A stretch of 64,000 nucleotides of DNA, taken from assembly GCA_009760855.2 (NCBI GenBank), contig WPIO01000216.1, positions 219,001 through 283,000 of the forward strand. The letters are read 5' to 3'. The DNA is from Cristatella mucedo (taxonomy: Eukaryota > Bryozoa > Phylactolaemata > Cristatellidae). Position numbers and translations under genes: made by a program. This document shows positions 12,401 to 25,600 of this stretch, piece by piece. Below the pieces are notes generated by a model. That model had not been told where the DNA came from. It saw only the letters and a program-made list of their open reading frames with translations, and made no database searches. Positions within the stretch are counted from its first letter, which is position 1. The number at the start of each line of letters is the position of its first letter.

Positions 12401-13477
12401 TAGAGTTGCCCAGCAATGTTCACTGCATTTTGTGTCTATTGAATTAGTGGACTGGATTACAATATACAGCAGACTCACCAGGTTTTACACCAGCCGTCTC
12501 ACGTCTGCCAGCCTTATTTTCTTAGAACTATTTATTTAAAAATGTAATGTAGAAAGTCATCTTTCACGCCGCAAGACGGCCGCCCCAAAGCTGGTTAGCG
12601 AATCAGACCTCAGCGTCCCTAGGCCTGGTGCCAGAAAAGAGGCTAGCTAATTGGAGTGCAGCTGTCCTGAGCTGCCGACGACCTGAGTTTCAGTTAGAGT
12701 TATCTATCATCTCCACTTGAGCTGATAATCCCACGTTGCTGTATGTGGTTGCATACGAGTGTTTCTAGTCTTTTGCTGTTCACAAGGTTCGCTCCATAGC
12801 ACACACAATAATTAATGCAGCGTTCGTAATGTATGTTTCTCAGCCAAAAGAAGTGCCACCGCCTAAACGCTGTCGTCCGCCTGTTACTAAACAGTGGGCC
12901 GCCCGACCATGGCCAGGGAATCGGAGGGCAGTGTTCTTGCTGCTAGGGACAAGCCACGACGCTAGCCCATCTGAGCTCAGAATTTCTTAGTCATAGACGA
13001 TAGAATTTCCCACGGGAGTTACCGTCTGACTTAGGCTAAGTATTGCATGTTGCTGAGTAGGGTTGCGTGCCATCGTCCCGAAAACTAGATCAAGGCTCCG
13101 GCACAGGCACAGCTGCGCCCGGAAGAGAATGGGGAACGGCGACGCCTCACAGATGCATCATGGTTGTCGTGACGTCAGTGGTTGAATTAACATGCAAGAG
13201 ACGCAGGGACTCAGGCAGAACAGAAGGGCTAGCGTGTGCATACTTTGTAGTGACAGCGTTCGTGTGTTCAGTTTCCGGCCGACATGACATGAGGAGAGAA
13301 AACTAAGTATTCAGTGTGAGCACAGGGCGACACACAACCACTAAGTGAAATGGCGTGGCAAGAATAGGTGTCGTGACGGCGTTGAACACATCATTTAGGC
13401 AGGTGTAATGTCAACGAGGGTGAAACCACGTTGCTGTGATGACATGCCCAAACCGAAACACTGCCAACCTGTGCTAG
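12401..13477. other. Anonymous DNA
   Basis: No recognisable gene or repeat. The base composition is more GC-rich than the flanks, and the 79-codon ORF at 13067-13306 has no motif I know. Because a Helitron helicase remnant follows directly, part of this stretch could be Helitron interior, but I see no supporting motif. Confidence 0.4.
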
Positions 13478-13871
13478 CTCCCGCCTTATGAGCTCTCGCT
13501 CAAACCTGACATGCCCATTATCTTGTTGCATGATCTAAACTCGAGGAAGAGGCTCGGCAACGGCACAACAGCAACGGCTCTAGGTCTGCATTGTGGATTG
13601 TGGTCGTATTTTGGAAGCCTCCATAATTAGAAGCCATTTCGAGGGCGACTCTGTCCTAACGCCATGCATCGATATCGCCACTAAGGACGGTGACTCCCTA
13701 TTACAGCTGCGAAGGCGGCCGTTTCTGGTAAGAATGTCGTTCACCGTGATAATCAACAAATCGCAAGGTCAGACGCTCGAAAGCGTTAGAGTCCGTCTTT
13801 CGGAGAATGTTTTCACTCGTCATCAACTCCACGTGGCCTATACACTACTCAGTCATCTGAATAACATCAGC
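13478..13871 (+). pseudogene. Helitron PIF1-like helicase C-terminal remnant
   Basis: Translation in one frame from 13478 gives LPPYELSLKPDMPI, then LLHDLNSRKRLGNGT. After one frameshift near 13590 it gives RILEASIIRSHFEGDSVL, LRRRPFLVRMSFTVIINKSQ and GQTLESVRVRL, then FTRHQLHVAYTLLS. This is the order of conserved blocks at the C-terminal end of the PIF1-family helicase of Helitron transposons, where INKSQGQT is a helicase signature. The canonical VALSR end is here VAYTLLS. The Rep domain and most of the helicase are missing, so this is a short dead fragment. Confidence 0.8.
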
Positions 13872-15671
13872 TAAGCCCTAAAATGCTAACCGCATTCTAC
13901 GATGACGAAAAACACAGTGTAACAAAAATTAATAATGTAGACGTGTACATTTATATACAATATTGTATTTCCAGTATGACACAAGGAAGCGAGTCCGCAG
14001 GCTCAATCGATATTTCAGAAATACAAAGTGTATAAACAAACGAAAATCAATGGGCAAGTTGAAAGTTGAGACAACGGCCACTATCAATTTTCGAGGCCCG
14101 ATGTGTGTACTTCGTAGCTCAAGTACGTAAATCAATCATGGTGGTTTTAAGCAAAACTTAAGTGAGCTCAGTACCAAACGACTGCCAGGTCGACAAGGAA
14201 GGCCGCTCTCTGGCTACTGTGTAACAATAATGACAAGCTCAAAAGTCAAGCCCGAAGTCTATATTTTGAGTGTGGTTTTGCAATCTATGAAATAGCTCTT
14301 AAAATATTGATTCAAAGAGGAATGTCAATTTTCATACTGTTATCCTCACAGAAAATTGGTGTGGAGCCTCAACGGAAAAATCCTTTTTTTAACCTTTTAA
14401 CATAGTAAATAGGAAGCATAAACATTAGTTAAAGCTAGCAGCTTCATTTCCATTACTCATAAGAACACACTGAAACATGTAAACGGAATAACTAATCAAC
14501 AAAGAACACAAGCAACTTCACCTCCTTTCTAAAGGTCGTCCCGTCAGATGAGGCCATTTCGCTCATCGGGAGTGAGTTCAAGATTTTTCGAGCAAGCGAA
14601 CTGAAGTCACAGCTAGTCTAATAATGACTTTAAGTTAATTAGAGGTATACATGATAAAGTCTGGTTGGTACCATGTCTTGCCCGATAGCAAACCCGTTAA
14701 AATGGAAAAGACGTTGTAGTAAAATAATAAGGATTAAAAGCGACAGACACAAATGTGTAGTTCATTTGTAGCCTACGAGGGGATCGTAAAGGGCAGAACT
14801 GGGATAAGCAGTATAGTTAGGCAACCTTAGAGACCAACCTGTCTAGCTGTAGAGTTCTACAACGTTTAGGTAGAAAGAAGTATTTCAACAAAGTAAGTTA
14901 CGTTAGTCGGGTTGGAAAAAGGCACATAACTAGTTGGATGGAATATTGATTTAAAGTAATTGGAATCGTAGAAATTTAAAGTAGCTTAAATGGGGTGGTA
15001 CGAATTTAAGCAGATGGTACAAAAGTATAGTGTCCCTACATTTTTAAAATCACGAGGCTTTTATATTTATTAGTAAAGCTATGTTTGCCTATAGCTAGTT
15101 ACGCAATTGCCACCTTCAAATATGACCCATGTACGCTAATTAAAAGTAATTCTACCAGTCGTCGACGGCTACTAAGCCTCTTGAGTCGGCAGGTAATTAT
15201 GCCCTTTTAAGGTGCCTATTGACACTGCTACTCTACATTGCTATCGCAGCCGATTTCTTAAGCCTCAGATTATGTACCATCAACTGTCACAGTAGCAATA
15301 GTCAGGCTACATTTTAGAAAGACGAAACCAGACCAAGGGAGCTGAATTGACGACTGCACAAAGTTCTTTTTCCATTTTATACCCGGCAGTGAATTTTAGC
15401 AGTCTGTCTAAGCTATTTCAGCCAAACGTTGATCCTAGAGAACAGGTTCTGCGAAGGCTTTATACAAAATAGCTGTACGTAGTAAGAACTTCTTGAGGAC
15501 ATAATGTTGTTTTCCCAAATAGCGAGGCGTTTCTATTCAGTAAATACCAGATATCATAACATCTTTACAAAATAAGTCACACATTCAGTCTTAAGTGCCT
15601 GCTAACTCATTTGGTCCTTATCGATGCCGTCTAACGGTTATTCTGGTAACATTGCTGTTTGAAAATTGAGA
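13872..15671. other. Anonymous AT-rich DNA
   Basis: No gene found. A very short match to the LINE (about 14563-14600, minus strand) is the only recognisable piece. The 68-codon minus ORF at 13929-14135 shows no known motif. Confidence 0.5.
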
Positions 15672-18043
15672 TGGCAGATTCCAACGTAAACGTGTCAGAT
15701 CGTTTCCGTGTAAAAATATCAGCTTAGCCTCTGCTGCTCAGTCCTTCCCACCAATCTTTCATCATTGGTAGATAGCTGCAACACGGCACTAGCTGAGACG
15801 CTCGACGTGTTTGCACCTCTGACAAAGCCCACTGTGCGCCCTCGCTCCGATGGCCTATGGTTTAGCACAGACATGAAACTGGCTAGGTCTACAAAGCACA
15901 AGCGTAAACAACCATACAAAAGATCAGAACTGACTGTCCATCGACAGGCATATGAAGTCTACTATAGGTCGTATCAATCGAACCTAGCAGAGGCTAATTG
16001 TAGCTTCTATAAAAACATTGTTGAATCACAGACGCACAATCCAAAAATTCTGATGTCGACGATCAACCATCTTCTCAACCGCTCTCAGATAAGCTCCTTA
16101 CCTGACGATCATTGTGATGATCTACCCTATTGCTTCTGTCGATGCTTTGTCCAAAAGATTGACAAGGTCAAAGAATTTATCCTTGGAGATGACAACATCC
16201 GCCCTAGAACACTGTCCCTGGTTCCTGGCTGCACCTCAATGTCTATATGTACAGCAAGTCACTGGTGATCTTGCCATTAAGTTCATATCCCAATCAAAGG
16301 AGACAACCAGTTCTTTGCACATTATTCCCATTGTCCTGCTCCTACTTTGCATCGATCTGCTGCTGCCATGCCTAACCAACATTATTAATATGTCATTAGC
16401 CTCATAAGATGTCCCAGCACCTTTCGAAAAAGCTGTAGTCGGGCCACTTCTCAAGCAAGCGAAACTAGACCGAGGAAACTTGGGCAAGTACCGACAGGTA
16501 AGACACTGGAACGGGTCGTGGCAGACCAGCTGAACTCATATATTGAAACTTCAAACCTTGCAAGTAACCTCCAGACTGGCTTTAGAGCTATTCACTCCAC
16601 AGAATCAGCATTGCTTAGGGTATGAAACGACCTACTTAGGAATGCAGACATAGGTAGAGTACCTCTGCTTGTTTTGCTCGATTTTCCGGCAGCTTTTCAT
16701 ACTGTCGATCACCAACTTCTTCTAGACCGCCTCTCATCTCGCCTGGGCATCACTGGCACTGCTTTACCATAGTTCGGGTCCTAGCTCAGTGCAAAACTTT
16801 AGAGTATTAACGTGAATGGACAAAGATTCTCTGAGGAGCCTCTGAAATTTGAAGATTCTCAGGGCTCCTGGCAAGGTCCGGTTCTTTTCACGGTTTATAC
16901 TGTCCCTCTTCCTGATGTGATTGCCAAGCACAACCTAGGCTTTCACTTCTATGCGAAAGACAATCCATTGTACCTTTGCTTTGATCTCTCCCAGATTTAT
17001 AATACCTCGAATTCTCTCAACTGACTTGCTGCATGTACTGATGACATCCGCACGTAGATGGAAGCATATTTTCTTAAACTGAAAGACGATAAAAATATCT
17101 TCCTGCTATGGGCAAACCCTGTATGATTCAGAAATCGGAAAGGCTGGCTCAAACTTCGCTCTGCCAGCATATCTCCTGTTGACTCTGCTCGAAATGTTGG
17201 TGTCACGTTCCAAAGCGACCCTCTTTGGACGACCACATCAGCTTAACAATCAAGTTCGAATACTTTCAGCTACATAGCATCCCTAAATTATGGGCTTGTT
17301 TAGATAAGGATACCACGTCTACGTTGGTCCATGCATTTGTGACATCTCGTCTTGACTTCTGTAACTCACTGCTTGCTAGCCTACCGGTATGTGCAAACAG
17401 TTGATTACACCTTGTGCAACACTCCACAGCAAAGCTTGTCTGTCGTGAGCTTAGCAGTTGCCGCATGACACCACTCCTTGCTGACCTGCACTGGCTGCTA
17501 GTCAAGCAACCGATCGACTTCACGGTTTCGTAGCTCACTTTTGGATACCTATATTCTATTAATCCAGCCTATCTCTCACATTTACTACCCAACCACGCCA
17601 AGCATCGTACCACCTGCTTCTCAGAATTCAAGAGTTTATCAATACCTCCCACAAACCTCAAATCCTGTGGAGACTGAGCACTTAGTTGGCATGCTCCCAA
17701 AGCCTTGAACTCACTATCGAATTGCATCAGAACATCCATTGACTTGACCACATTTAAAAAGAACTTCAAAACACACCTATTTAGGACAGCATTTAATGGG
17801 TCGATGTGATTCGACCTTCATGTGCTTATGCCTGCAGCCACTATGCATGCTACCACTAACCACACATGCACACTGACCCTATGCATTTTAGCTCTAACCA
17901 TGCTATTCATGTCGTTTATTAAACATGATATTACTAAACATTCAGTCACGCTTCCCTTTGCAGCAAATGTAAAACACCTAGAAATTGATTGAGCTCTCTG
18001 AGGGTGCTTTATCAATTGCATAGTTATTATTATTGTTATTAAC
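15672..18043 (+). mobile_element. CR1/L2-like LINE, 5'-truncated, 2.4 kb
   Basis: Plus-strand copy that starts in the linker after the endonuclease and runs to the 3' tail. ORF 15765-16268 encodes the linker (ETLDVFAPLTKPTVRPRSD, LMSTINHLLNRSQISSLPDD). The RT core follows in broken frames (16600-17000), then the post-RT region, the 3'-UTR hairpin near 17960-18005 and an (ATT)n tail (18020-18040). The region from 17330 to 17415 is almost identical to 7115-7205 of another plus copy. Several stops and frameshifts show it is dead. Confidence 0.85.
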
Positions 18044-18059
18044 AAACGTTCGCAGTGAG

Positions 18060-18940
18060 CTTTAGCACGCTGATTTTCTCAGTGTGCTCTGCTCTCACCA
18101 GGGAAAAGCCACTCCACTTGCCCCACCTCCATCTCTGAGGTCCGCTTGCTAAACTCTCACTTCACAGAAACAGCCCAGTTCAGTACTTTCACGAAACTAG
18201 TTACAGATAATGCAGGTAAAAGCTCCACGTCCATGCTGCCCAAGTCAACGACTTCATGGACGTCAGCGACGGATGGACGAGTAAGTTATTTCGAAAGCCT
18301 AGATTGCTTTAGCGGTTCTTAGGCATAGTCAATAATTTTTTAAACTACTTGAGTGGTGGTATTAAAGGGATAGTATTTAAGGAGGTCAATACAAATATAC
18401 AGGGCTTAGTCTAGTCGTGATGCCGCCTCAGTTTGGGTATGGGCCGGATCTCAGCTGCAGCCAAATTGGCTGTTACACCCTAGTGTTGCATATATAGTAT
18501 ACCGCTAGGATTCATCAATATTGCTGGGGTTGAAAGATTAATGTGGTTAAAGGAGCGTATAATTTGCTAATTGACAGACCTGCCTGTAGCTGCTGGTTTC
18601 ACTTTCGTAGTTACCTTAGAACATCGAACAGCCAGAGCTTTAAATACTTATATAGTTTTGAACTTGCCGGACGTCTCAAACGGTGGGCCCTATGCTTAGC
18701 TGTCTTTTTCATCTTATCTGCTCTTTGGCCGTAGTGACTTCTGGCGTTTCCGAATATTAAAAGCTTCCGCTTGGCATATCTGAATTATTATATTGAAAAG
18801 ATGTGTGAATTCGTTTACGGAGAAAGTTCTGCCAGCTCGTTTAAATGGCCGAGATTAATGTTTAAACTTTGAATGCACAGGTATATTATCTTTTGAATAC
18901 ATACAAGTTTAGATTGTGTAAGTATAGAAGCTAGACTGGT
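18060..18940. other. Anonymous DNA
   Basis: No gene, transposon motif or clear repeat seen. The ORF at 18543-18734 (63 codons) has no recognisable motif. Confidence 0.45.
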
Positions 18941-18942
18941 TA

Positions 18943-19065
18943 GGCCTAGTGGTTAAGATGCTCGCTCTGGCCATGGACTGACAGATATTGTGGGCGCGAG
19001 CTCTGAGGCAAATGTGAAGCACCGGAATGGAAAATAAGTTCTCTCAGGGTGCTAAAAATATGAAA
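18943..19065 (+). mobile_element. Possible tRNA-headed SINE with the LINE's 3' end
   Basis: The left half resembles a tRNA-derived promoter: GGCCTAGTGGTTAAGATGC looks like an A box, and a weak B-box-like GGGCGCGAGCTCTGAGG follows. The right half (about 19011-19062) matches the LINE family's 3'-UTR hairpin (GCAAATGTGAAGCACC followed by AAGTTCTCTCAGGGTGC). Such a fusion would let the LINE reverse transcriptase copy the SINE. Only one copy is present, so chance adjacency is possible. Confidence 0.4.
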
Positions 19066-19989
19066 TACATATAAGCGCATTTTAATCAGAAGCAACAGGG
19101 GTGAACGGAAAATTGACGAGGCTGCTTAATAGGGTCTCGAGAAGCAAAAATATTGATTTGTTTTCGCTTGTTTTAGATGGCCGGAAATACCGTACAGAAG
19201 GAAGAATCGCTGAATAATCTGACGACGAACAGATCTCTATTCTTACTTTACAAGCTAAAACCTAGTATGCCATAAACTTAGTTGCCGACTCATTGCACCT
19301 CTATTAAATATTACAGACTCACTTTTATTTTGATCAGCATATCCTCCTAAAGATTCTGCCGTTTTCGTTTTGCCAGTTTCTCGCCTATGTAGGTATTCAT
19401 GCATGCATCTCCTCCAGTTAATTGAGAAGCCACAAGGACTAAGTGAGATTTTTGTAGGAGAGTTTTCTGTAGCACAATAACAGTCTAATTTTTTTTGGTA
19501 TGCCTGAGATAGCAGACATTCATCTCAAGTTACGCGAAAAGTATTAGGAAGCTAGGCTGAATCCCAAGGGGTATTCGAGGAAGTATCATGTAGACTTTAT
19601 ATTATGCATGGATGAGAAAGTGAAAAGCACAGCTGGGTCAACAAGGCAACTTAGGCAGTGAGTGTTATGGAGATAGTATTTCACGACGGCTCCAACGTAT
19701 GCCCAACAGTCCGCAAAGAAATATAAAATATCGTTTCGTGAGCATTGTTTATGTTGGCTCTAAATTCTAAAACCTGTGGAGCGACAAACCGTGGTTTCCA
19801 GCGGTTTGCATGCCTGAGAATGAGAAGTACATTTACAAATGATGGAGGACCGCAGGGCGAAAGGAGGACGAAACCGATGCAGCAGTTGAGCTAGTTGTTA
19901 AAGAGAGCAGAGCCCTGCCGTACTTTGTGAGTGAATAATGTTCTTCGTATCCGTTAAAAGACTAGAAGTTTGTATTTTTATCCTTCACC
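19066..19989. other. Anonymous AT-rich DNA
   Basis: I see no gene or repeat that I can support in this stretch. Confidence 0.45.
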
Positions 19990-19994
19990 TAAAA

Positions 19995-20160
19995 AAATAC
20001 TAGCTTATTTAACAGCTTCTCTTTTATAGCGACAGAAGAGCCTTTGCGGCTATCACCACCGCTTGCAGTGGCGATAAAGAATCGCGCACCGCAGGAATCG
20101 AACCCACGACCTCGGTCCCGAGGTCGTGAAAGCACCACCTTACCTAAGGTGACTCGTGGC
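19995..20160 (-). mobile_element. tRNA-derived SINE, copy 2
   Basis: Minus-strand copy of the SINE at 12039-12212. It keeps the inverted repeat CACGACCTCGG/CCGAGGTCGTG (20107-20130), the B-box region next to it and the segment that reads GCGACAGAAGAG on the plus strand. The left end has the ACTAGCTTATTTAACAG form of the shared tail. Confidence 0.75.
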
Positions 20161-20295
20161 TGGAATTGGCTGAGTAGCCTTGAAGCAACATTTTTTCCGT
20201 GCTGAATGGCTTTTCTGTTGCCTGCAAAAACAAATTGACTGAATTCCAGCATGGACAGATTCACGGAGGAAGTGAGATTTTTAGCAAAGCAAAGA

Positions 20296-20452
20296 TACTA
20301 GCTGATTCAGTAGCCCCTTTCGCAATGCTACAGAAAAGACTTTACGACTGTTGCTACCGCTTGCAGCCTCCCAAAAATATTGGCCACCATAATGAACCCA
20401 CGACCTCTGGATCGAGGTCGTGAAAAGCAACCGCCTTATCAAGCCATCGTGT
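20296..20452 (-). mobile_element. tRNA-derived SINE, copy 3, diverged
   Basis: This copy lies in the same orientation as the copy 140 bp to its left. It keeps the ACTAGCTGATTCAGTAGC tail and the palindrome region ACGACCTCTGGATCGAGGTCGT, but the middle has many changes. The two neighbouring copies could be separate insertions or a tandem duplication. Confidence 0.65.
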
Positions 20453-20946
20453 CAGACAAGCCTGATTTTAATTCAGAGAACAGACATAGTCATTACCCGT
20501 TGAGGCAGATTTTCCAATTAAACTTGTTTCTTGAGTGGATTTCAAGGAAGACAGCTAAATTACAAGCCCATGATACAGGATTCACTGGAAACTTAACTAA
20601 TTGTAGAGCAACGACTCCTAGTCCATACGTGCTTTTAGGTAGTCTAATGAGTTATAGTTTGGTTTATTTGTGGATTAGCCTCAGTAAATTAGTCGATATC
20701 CAGAATTTAACATATCCAAGGAAAGCGTTAAGCTTATTAGTCACTGCACGAGATTACGATTGCGACATTGAGATAGGCATATCGTCTAAGTATGACCAAA
20801 ATAGCTGGGGTAGCATATCCCATCTTGTGAATCACATTTATCGGAGGCTCTGTAAAAATAGCGTGGCAAACGTTCTAAGGACCGAAAATGGTCAGACGGG
20901 AATGGTGTGCTGGATTATATTTCAAAACATTGTAGCACTAAGGTGA
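20453..20946 (+). other. Unrecognised open frame (low support)
   Basis: The open frame of 188 codons (20380-20946) starts inside the SINE. The part beyond the SINE encodes no motif I recognise, with a mildly hydrophobic segment near its middle (SLMSYSLVYLWISLSKL). Its length is borderline for chance in a window this large, and it has no homologous copy here. It could be an exon of an unseen gene, but I lean to a chance frame. Confidence 0.15.
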
Positions 20947-22344
20947 AATCGCAAGTTAAAATTTACGTTAAAAAACGCCGTTATCAGTCAAAATATCAAC
21001 AACATAAGTTATGTCAGAAATTTGTTTATCAGCAATTAAAGACCCGTTCGGTTTTCAGAAAGCAAGCCCTTTTTTACTGTATTTTACTAGTGTGAATTGT
21101 TCATACTGAGAAACCGAAGCAGTAACAGTAAACGAGATCGATTAACCGAGATCGGCGATTGTCAGTGGGAGAGCATACTTTGTGACTAGGAGACCAATAA
21201 ATGTGCCTTCGACATGAATCGTTCGACAAGATAGTTTGACTAAGCCGAAGTTCTTCATGTGGTAAATACAGGAATGTGATCGATTGCTGCAATAGTTTTT
21301 AATGGTGGCGTTTTACTTTCAGAAGTTAATAAAGGCATGCCACACGCACTTTTTTAAGTCGCATTCAACTTGCGACTCGTAGATTTGAATGCATATTGGG
21401 AAAGCAAACAATAAAAAGAGATTTTAACAAATGCCTTACAAAATTTCCCGTCATTGTTTATTGACTAACGTTAACATCACAAGTTACCCTATTAAAAAAA
21501 TTAGTAAAACATAGTATAACAAATCCTTTTAAAGATATCCCTTCAGTATTTATTGACTAACGCTAAAATCAAATCTTACAATAGGCATGTCCTTTGTATA
21601 TAGCCAATACGAGGTCATGAATGGTCCAACATAAAATAACAGAGGAGTATCCGTTATTATTATGCAAGAGAAAGGTTAGAGGTCGACACTAAATTTGGCA
21701 TTTGGTGGTTTCACTCTATTTTGGGAAGAAGTGCGTACTTGAACAAAGAATTTTCATATTGGAACCTCTTATGCACTGCCGGCTAATATGAATCGTTTGA
21801 TAGTTTTCCCTCAAAATACTTGCTAATCTCCATGAAACCATGCCAGCAATGACGAAGCTCCCAAAGCTTGTAACTCAATACCAAAATATCAGCAACTCTT
21901 GATTTAGTGATTAACAAAAACAACCTATCTAACATTGGTTGTTCTCACTACCTTCGCTCTTTCCGGATTTATTTACATTAATCTAGCTTCACAATATTAA
22001 ATTACGAATTGTATGATTAAGAGCGAGAATGACATACTCAAGAGAGCGACACGAGCGAGCTTGAAACTTGTAAGTTCTGGTTTGCTTATGCAAGATTTAG
22101 TGTATTTTAACACAATGTAAGGTGCCTGTGTGTGCTTTTTCAAGCTACGCTCGTTTTTTGCGAGGCTCATGCGATTTCTAATTCTGGACTAATAGTACTC
22201 GAGCCTCTATGTTTAATCCCCATACGTTAAGCTTCAATCCACACGCCTTGAGCAACTAGGCTTAAGTAAAAGTCATAATCCTGAAGCCTAAATGAAGGAG
22301 CCTTGAACTGTGAGCCTTAAGGCTGGAAACGCCATACTCATTTA
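20947..22344. other. Anonymous AT-rich DNA with a diverged tandem duplication
   Basis: No gene seen. A segment of about 92 bp is repeated in tandem with divergence (about 21421-21512 and 21513-21604). Both halves share TTTATTGACTAACG (21457 and 21549). The rest has no recognisable feature. Confidence 0.45.
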
Positions 22345-22680
22345 TTAACAGTAATAATAATTATAATAGAATTGCTATAGGGCTCTTAAATACCTCAATC
22401 TCTTTTCTAAGAATTTACATTTCTGCAAAGCTATTATCATCAAAAGTTAAGTGGTAGCATGCTTAATGGCATCAAGCATAAACTGCTTAGATGCAGTATG
22501 CACAGGACTAGCATAAAAATATGGTTAGTGGAAGTATGCGCAACTTCAACATGAATGAGCACAAAGAGGAATAATTGTAGGGTTCCACTAAATACCTTGA
22601 TGAAAAGATACGTGTTTAGTTTCTTGTGAATATGGACAAGTAAGGGGATGTCGTGACTCAATTTAAAAGCATGTTCCAGA
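22345..22680 (-). mobile_element. LINE 3' fragment at the edge of the 21-bp array
   Basis: Minus-strand 3' end with an (AAT)n-like tail (22345-22370), the degenerate family hairpin and the start of the coding region. It stops at about 22680, where the 21-bp repeat begins. Confidence 0.65.
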
Positions 22681-22683
22681 TTC

Positions 22684-25600
22684 TGCCGTGCGTCTGTCGG
22701 ACACTGCCCTCTCTATTGAGGACATAGCCGTCCCTATTGGGGAAGTTGCTTTAGCTGCCTTCTCATATGCCGTCTATGCAGCGGATACAGCCGTCTCTGT
22801 GGCAGACGATTTCATCTTTCTCACAGACAATCTGGTCTCTGATGGATGATGTTATCTCTACAGCAGATTAAGCCGTCTCTCTGGCGGATATGCCGTCTCT
22901 ATAGCAGACTATTCGGCCTCTCTGGCTGAGAACGCGTTGTGAATTTCGGGTGCTGCTGCCTCTACGGCAGACGAAGCCGCATCTCTGGGTCTTGCGGCTA
23001 TCCCTGTTGGGGACTTTGCAGTCTCACTGGCAAATGCTGCCGTCTTTAAAGGACGCTGCACTTTTTTGGCAGACAATTGACGGTCTCTCTAACGGACGTG
23101 GCTGTCTCTTTGACAGACCATAATAGCTCTCAGAAGGACGATGCCGTCTGTCTGTCGGACTCAACCGTTTGTGTTGCTGACAATCAAGTATCGATGGCAT
23201 ACGATGCTATCTCTCTGGTGGATGCAGCCATTTTTCTGGTTAACGCTGACCTCCTTCTAGCGGGTGCTTGCATTTCTCGAGCGGCCGCTGCAGTCTCTGT
23301 GGCTGAAGCAGCCATGCCCCTGGCTGATGATGCAGGTCTTCCTAAAGGAGGCTGCCGACACACTGGCAGAAGCGGACATGTCTCTGACGGATGGTGACAC
23401 CTCTATGGAGAAAGATTTAATCGCTCTGGTGAACGCTTCCGTAACTCTGGCGGACCCTTAAATATCTCTCGAGGAGACTTCCATACGTTTTGCTGACGTT
23501 TCTTCCACACAGGTAGACGATGACGTCTGAGTGCTGGACGACGCCACACATCTGGCTGACTATGCCATTCCTTTGGAAAACGCGGTGGTCCTATCGGCAG
23601 ACGCTGTCGCATCCATGATTGAATCTGCCGTCTCAGTGCAGACGATGCCGTTTCTCCTGTGGACAATGAAGTCTCTATGGCTGAAGCTACAGTTTCCTTG
23701 GCAGAAGCCACTGTCACTGTGGCAGAGGCTGCCATCTTTATTACCAAGGCAGGTGTCTTTATGGCAGACACCGCTTTCTCCGTGGCAGATGCTTACGTCT
23801 CTCTGTCAGAGACTCCCGTCTCTTTGTTGTGACAAAAAGCGGTCTCCGTTGCAGATACTGTCGTTTTAATGGCACTCCTGCCGTTCGTATTTTCAATACT
23901 TCCGCCTCTATGGCAGGCCATACTGTCCCAGTGGCAGACGTCTCTGTATCCTACAATACCGCCTCTATTGCAGTCGCTGCCGTTTTTATGATGGTGCTGC
24001 ACTATCACTGTCTGAAGCAGCCGTCTCTATTACAGACACTGCCGTCTTCATTCCAGACAATGTGGGCTCCGTGGTAAACTTTGTTTCCACAACTGTGCCT
24101 GCTTCCATGCCTCTGACGGACATGGCCGTCTCTATGGCATTCCCTGCCGTAATAGTAGTGAACCACGCAGGTTTATCCTGGGGACGCGGCCACCTCTATT
24201 TTGGACTCCTCCGTCACCTTGGAAGACAATATTGTCTCTCTAGTGAACGGTGCCGTCTCCCTATAGGAGTCAGCCGTCTCTTTTCCAGACGCAGCTGTCT
24301 ATCTGGTGGACCCTGTCAACCCTCCGGAGGAAGCTTCCGTCTATGTGGCGGACGCTGCCATACCTCCAGCTGACGCTGCTACTTCTCTGGAGGACGCTGC
24401 GGTCTCTCAACCTCGTCTCTGCGGCTGATGAAACGGGTCTTTTTGGCGGACGCTTTTAAATCTGTAGCCGAAGCTGCTGTCTTTGTGTCAGACGATGCCG
24501 TCTCTATGGCAGACGATGCCGTCTCTCTGGTGGATAACGGAGTCTTGCTGCTAGAAACTTCCCTAACTCTGCTTTCTCTCCGACGGATGCTGCTATCTGG
24601 ATTGCTGATGCTTCTATCGCTGTGCCAGACCTTATCGTCTCTTTAGAGGACGGTGAAGTCTTTCTGAAGAACGCTGCCATCCTAGCAGAATCTATTGTTT
24701 CACTAGCTGAGGCTGCAATCTCTATTTCGGAAGTGACCTCTCTGATGCAAATGATGCCGTCTCTCTCACAAACACTAAAGTCTTGCTGGTGGACGTTACG
24801 AATCTCTGGTGGATTCTAGTGCCTGGTGGACTCAGCCATCATAATCTTAGAAGCTTCTGTCTCCGTGGCAGACGATGCAATGTTCGTATCTTGCAATGCC
24901 ATCTCTTTTTAAGACGTCTTCGTTTTTATGATTATGCTGTCGTCGTAATGACAGACGATGCCTTCTCTCTGTTGAAAGATTCCGTCTAGTTTTCTGGTGC
25001 AGCCGTCTCAATGATGGATTATGCCGTTATTCTTGTGGACACATTCCTACCTCCAGCAGACGCTGATGGCTCTATTGCTGACTTGTCTGTCTTCATGGCT
25101 GTCAATGAAGTCTCTCAGGAGGATGCCGTTTCCTTGGCAGACGCTGCAGTCTATCTTGTTGACTCTGCCGACTCTGAGGTGGACGATGCGTGGCAATTTG
25201 GTGGACACTGTTATCTCTCTGGAGAACTCTGCCCTCTCTGAGGATGACGATTTATGTCTCTCTGGCGGTTGCTCCTGTCTCTTTGGCTAAGGCTTGTCTT
25301 TCAGGCTGAAGCTGCTGTTTGTATGGTATGCAGCCGTTTCTATTATGGACCCAGCCGTCGGTCCTTGGAAAGCTGTTACCTTTAAATGAAATATTGCCGT
25401 CTCTACGGCCTACTGTGCCGTCTCTCGGGGGTACACTCACGTCTCTCTGGCAATAGATGCCGTCTCTAGTGCAGACGCCGCCGTTTTATGGCAGATGTTG
25501 CAGTTTCAATTACAGGCGATGACTTTTCTACAATAGACACCACAACTCCTCTGGCTGACACTGCTGTCTCTATAGCAGACCTTGCCGTAACTGTACCGTA

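Noticed and set aside
20380-20946. 188-codon frame as a host gene
   Set aside because: It starts in a SINE and has no recognisable motif; kept only as a low-confidence feature.
23403-23771. Minus-strand 122-codon frame in the array, and similar ones at 26424-26798, 30621-31010 and 33201-33560
   Set aside because: Antisense reading of the same 21-bp units (ETASSAR-like heptads).
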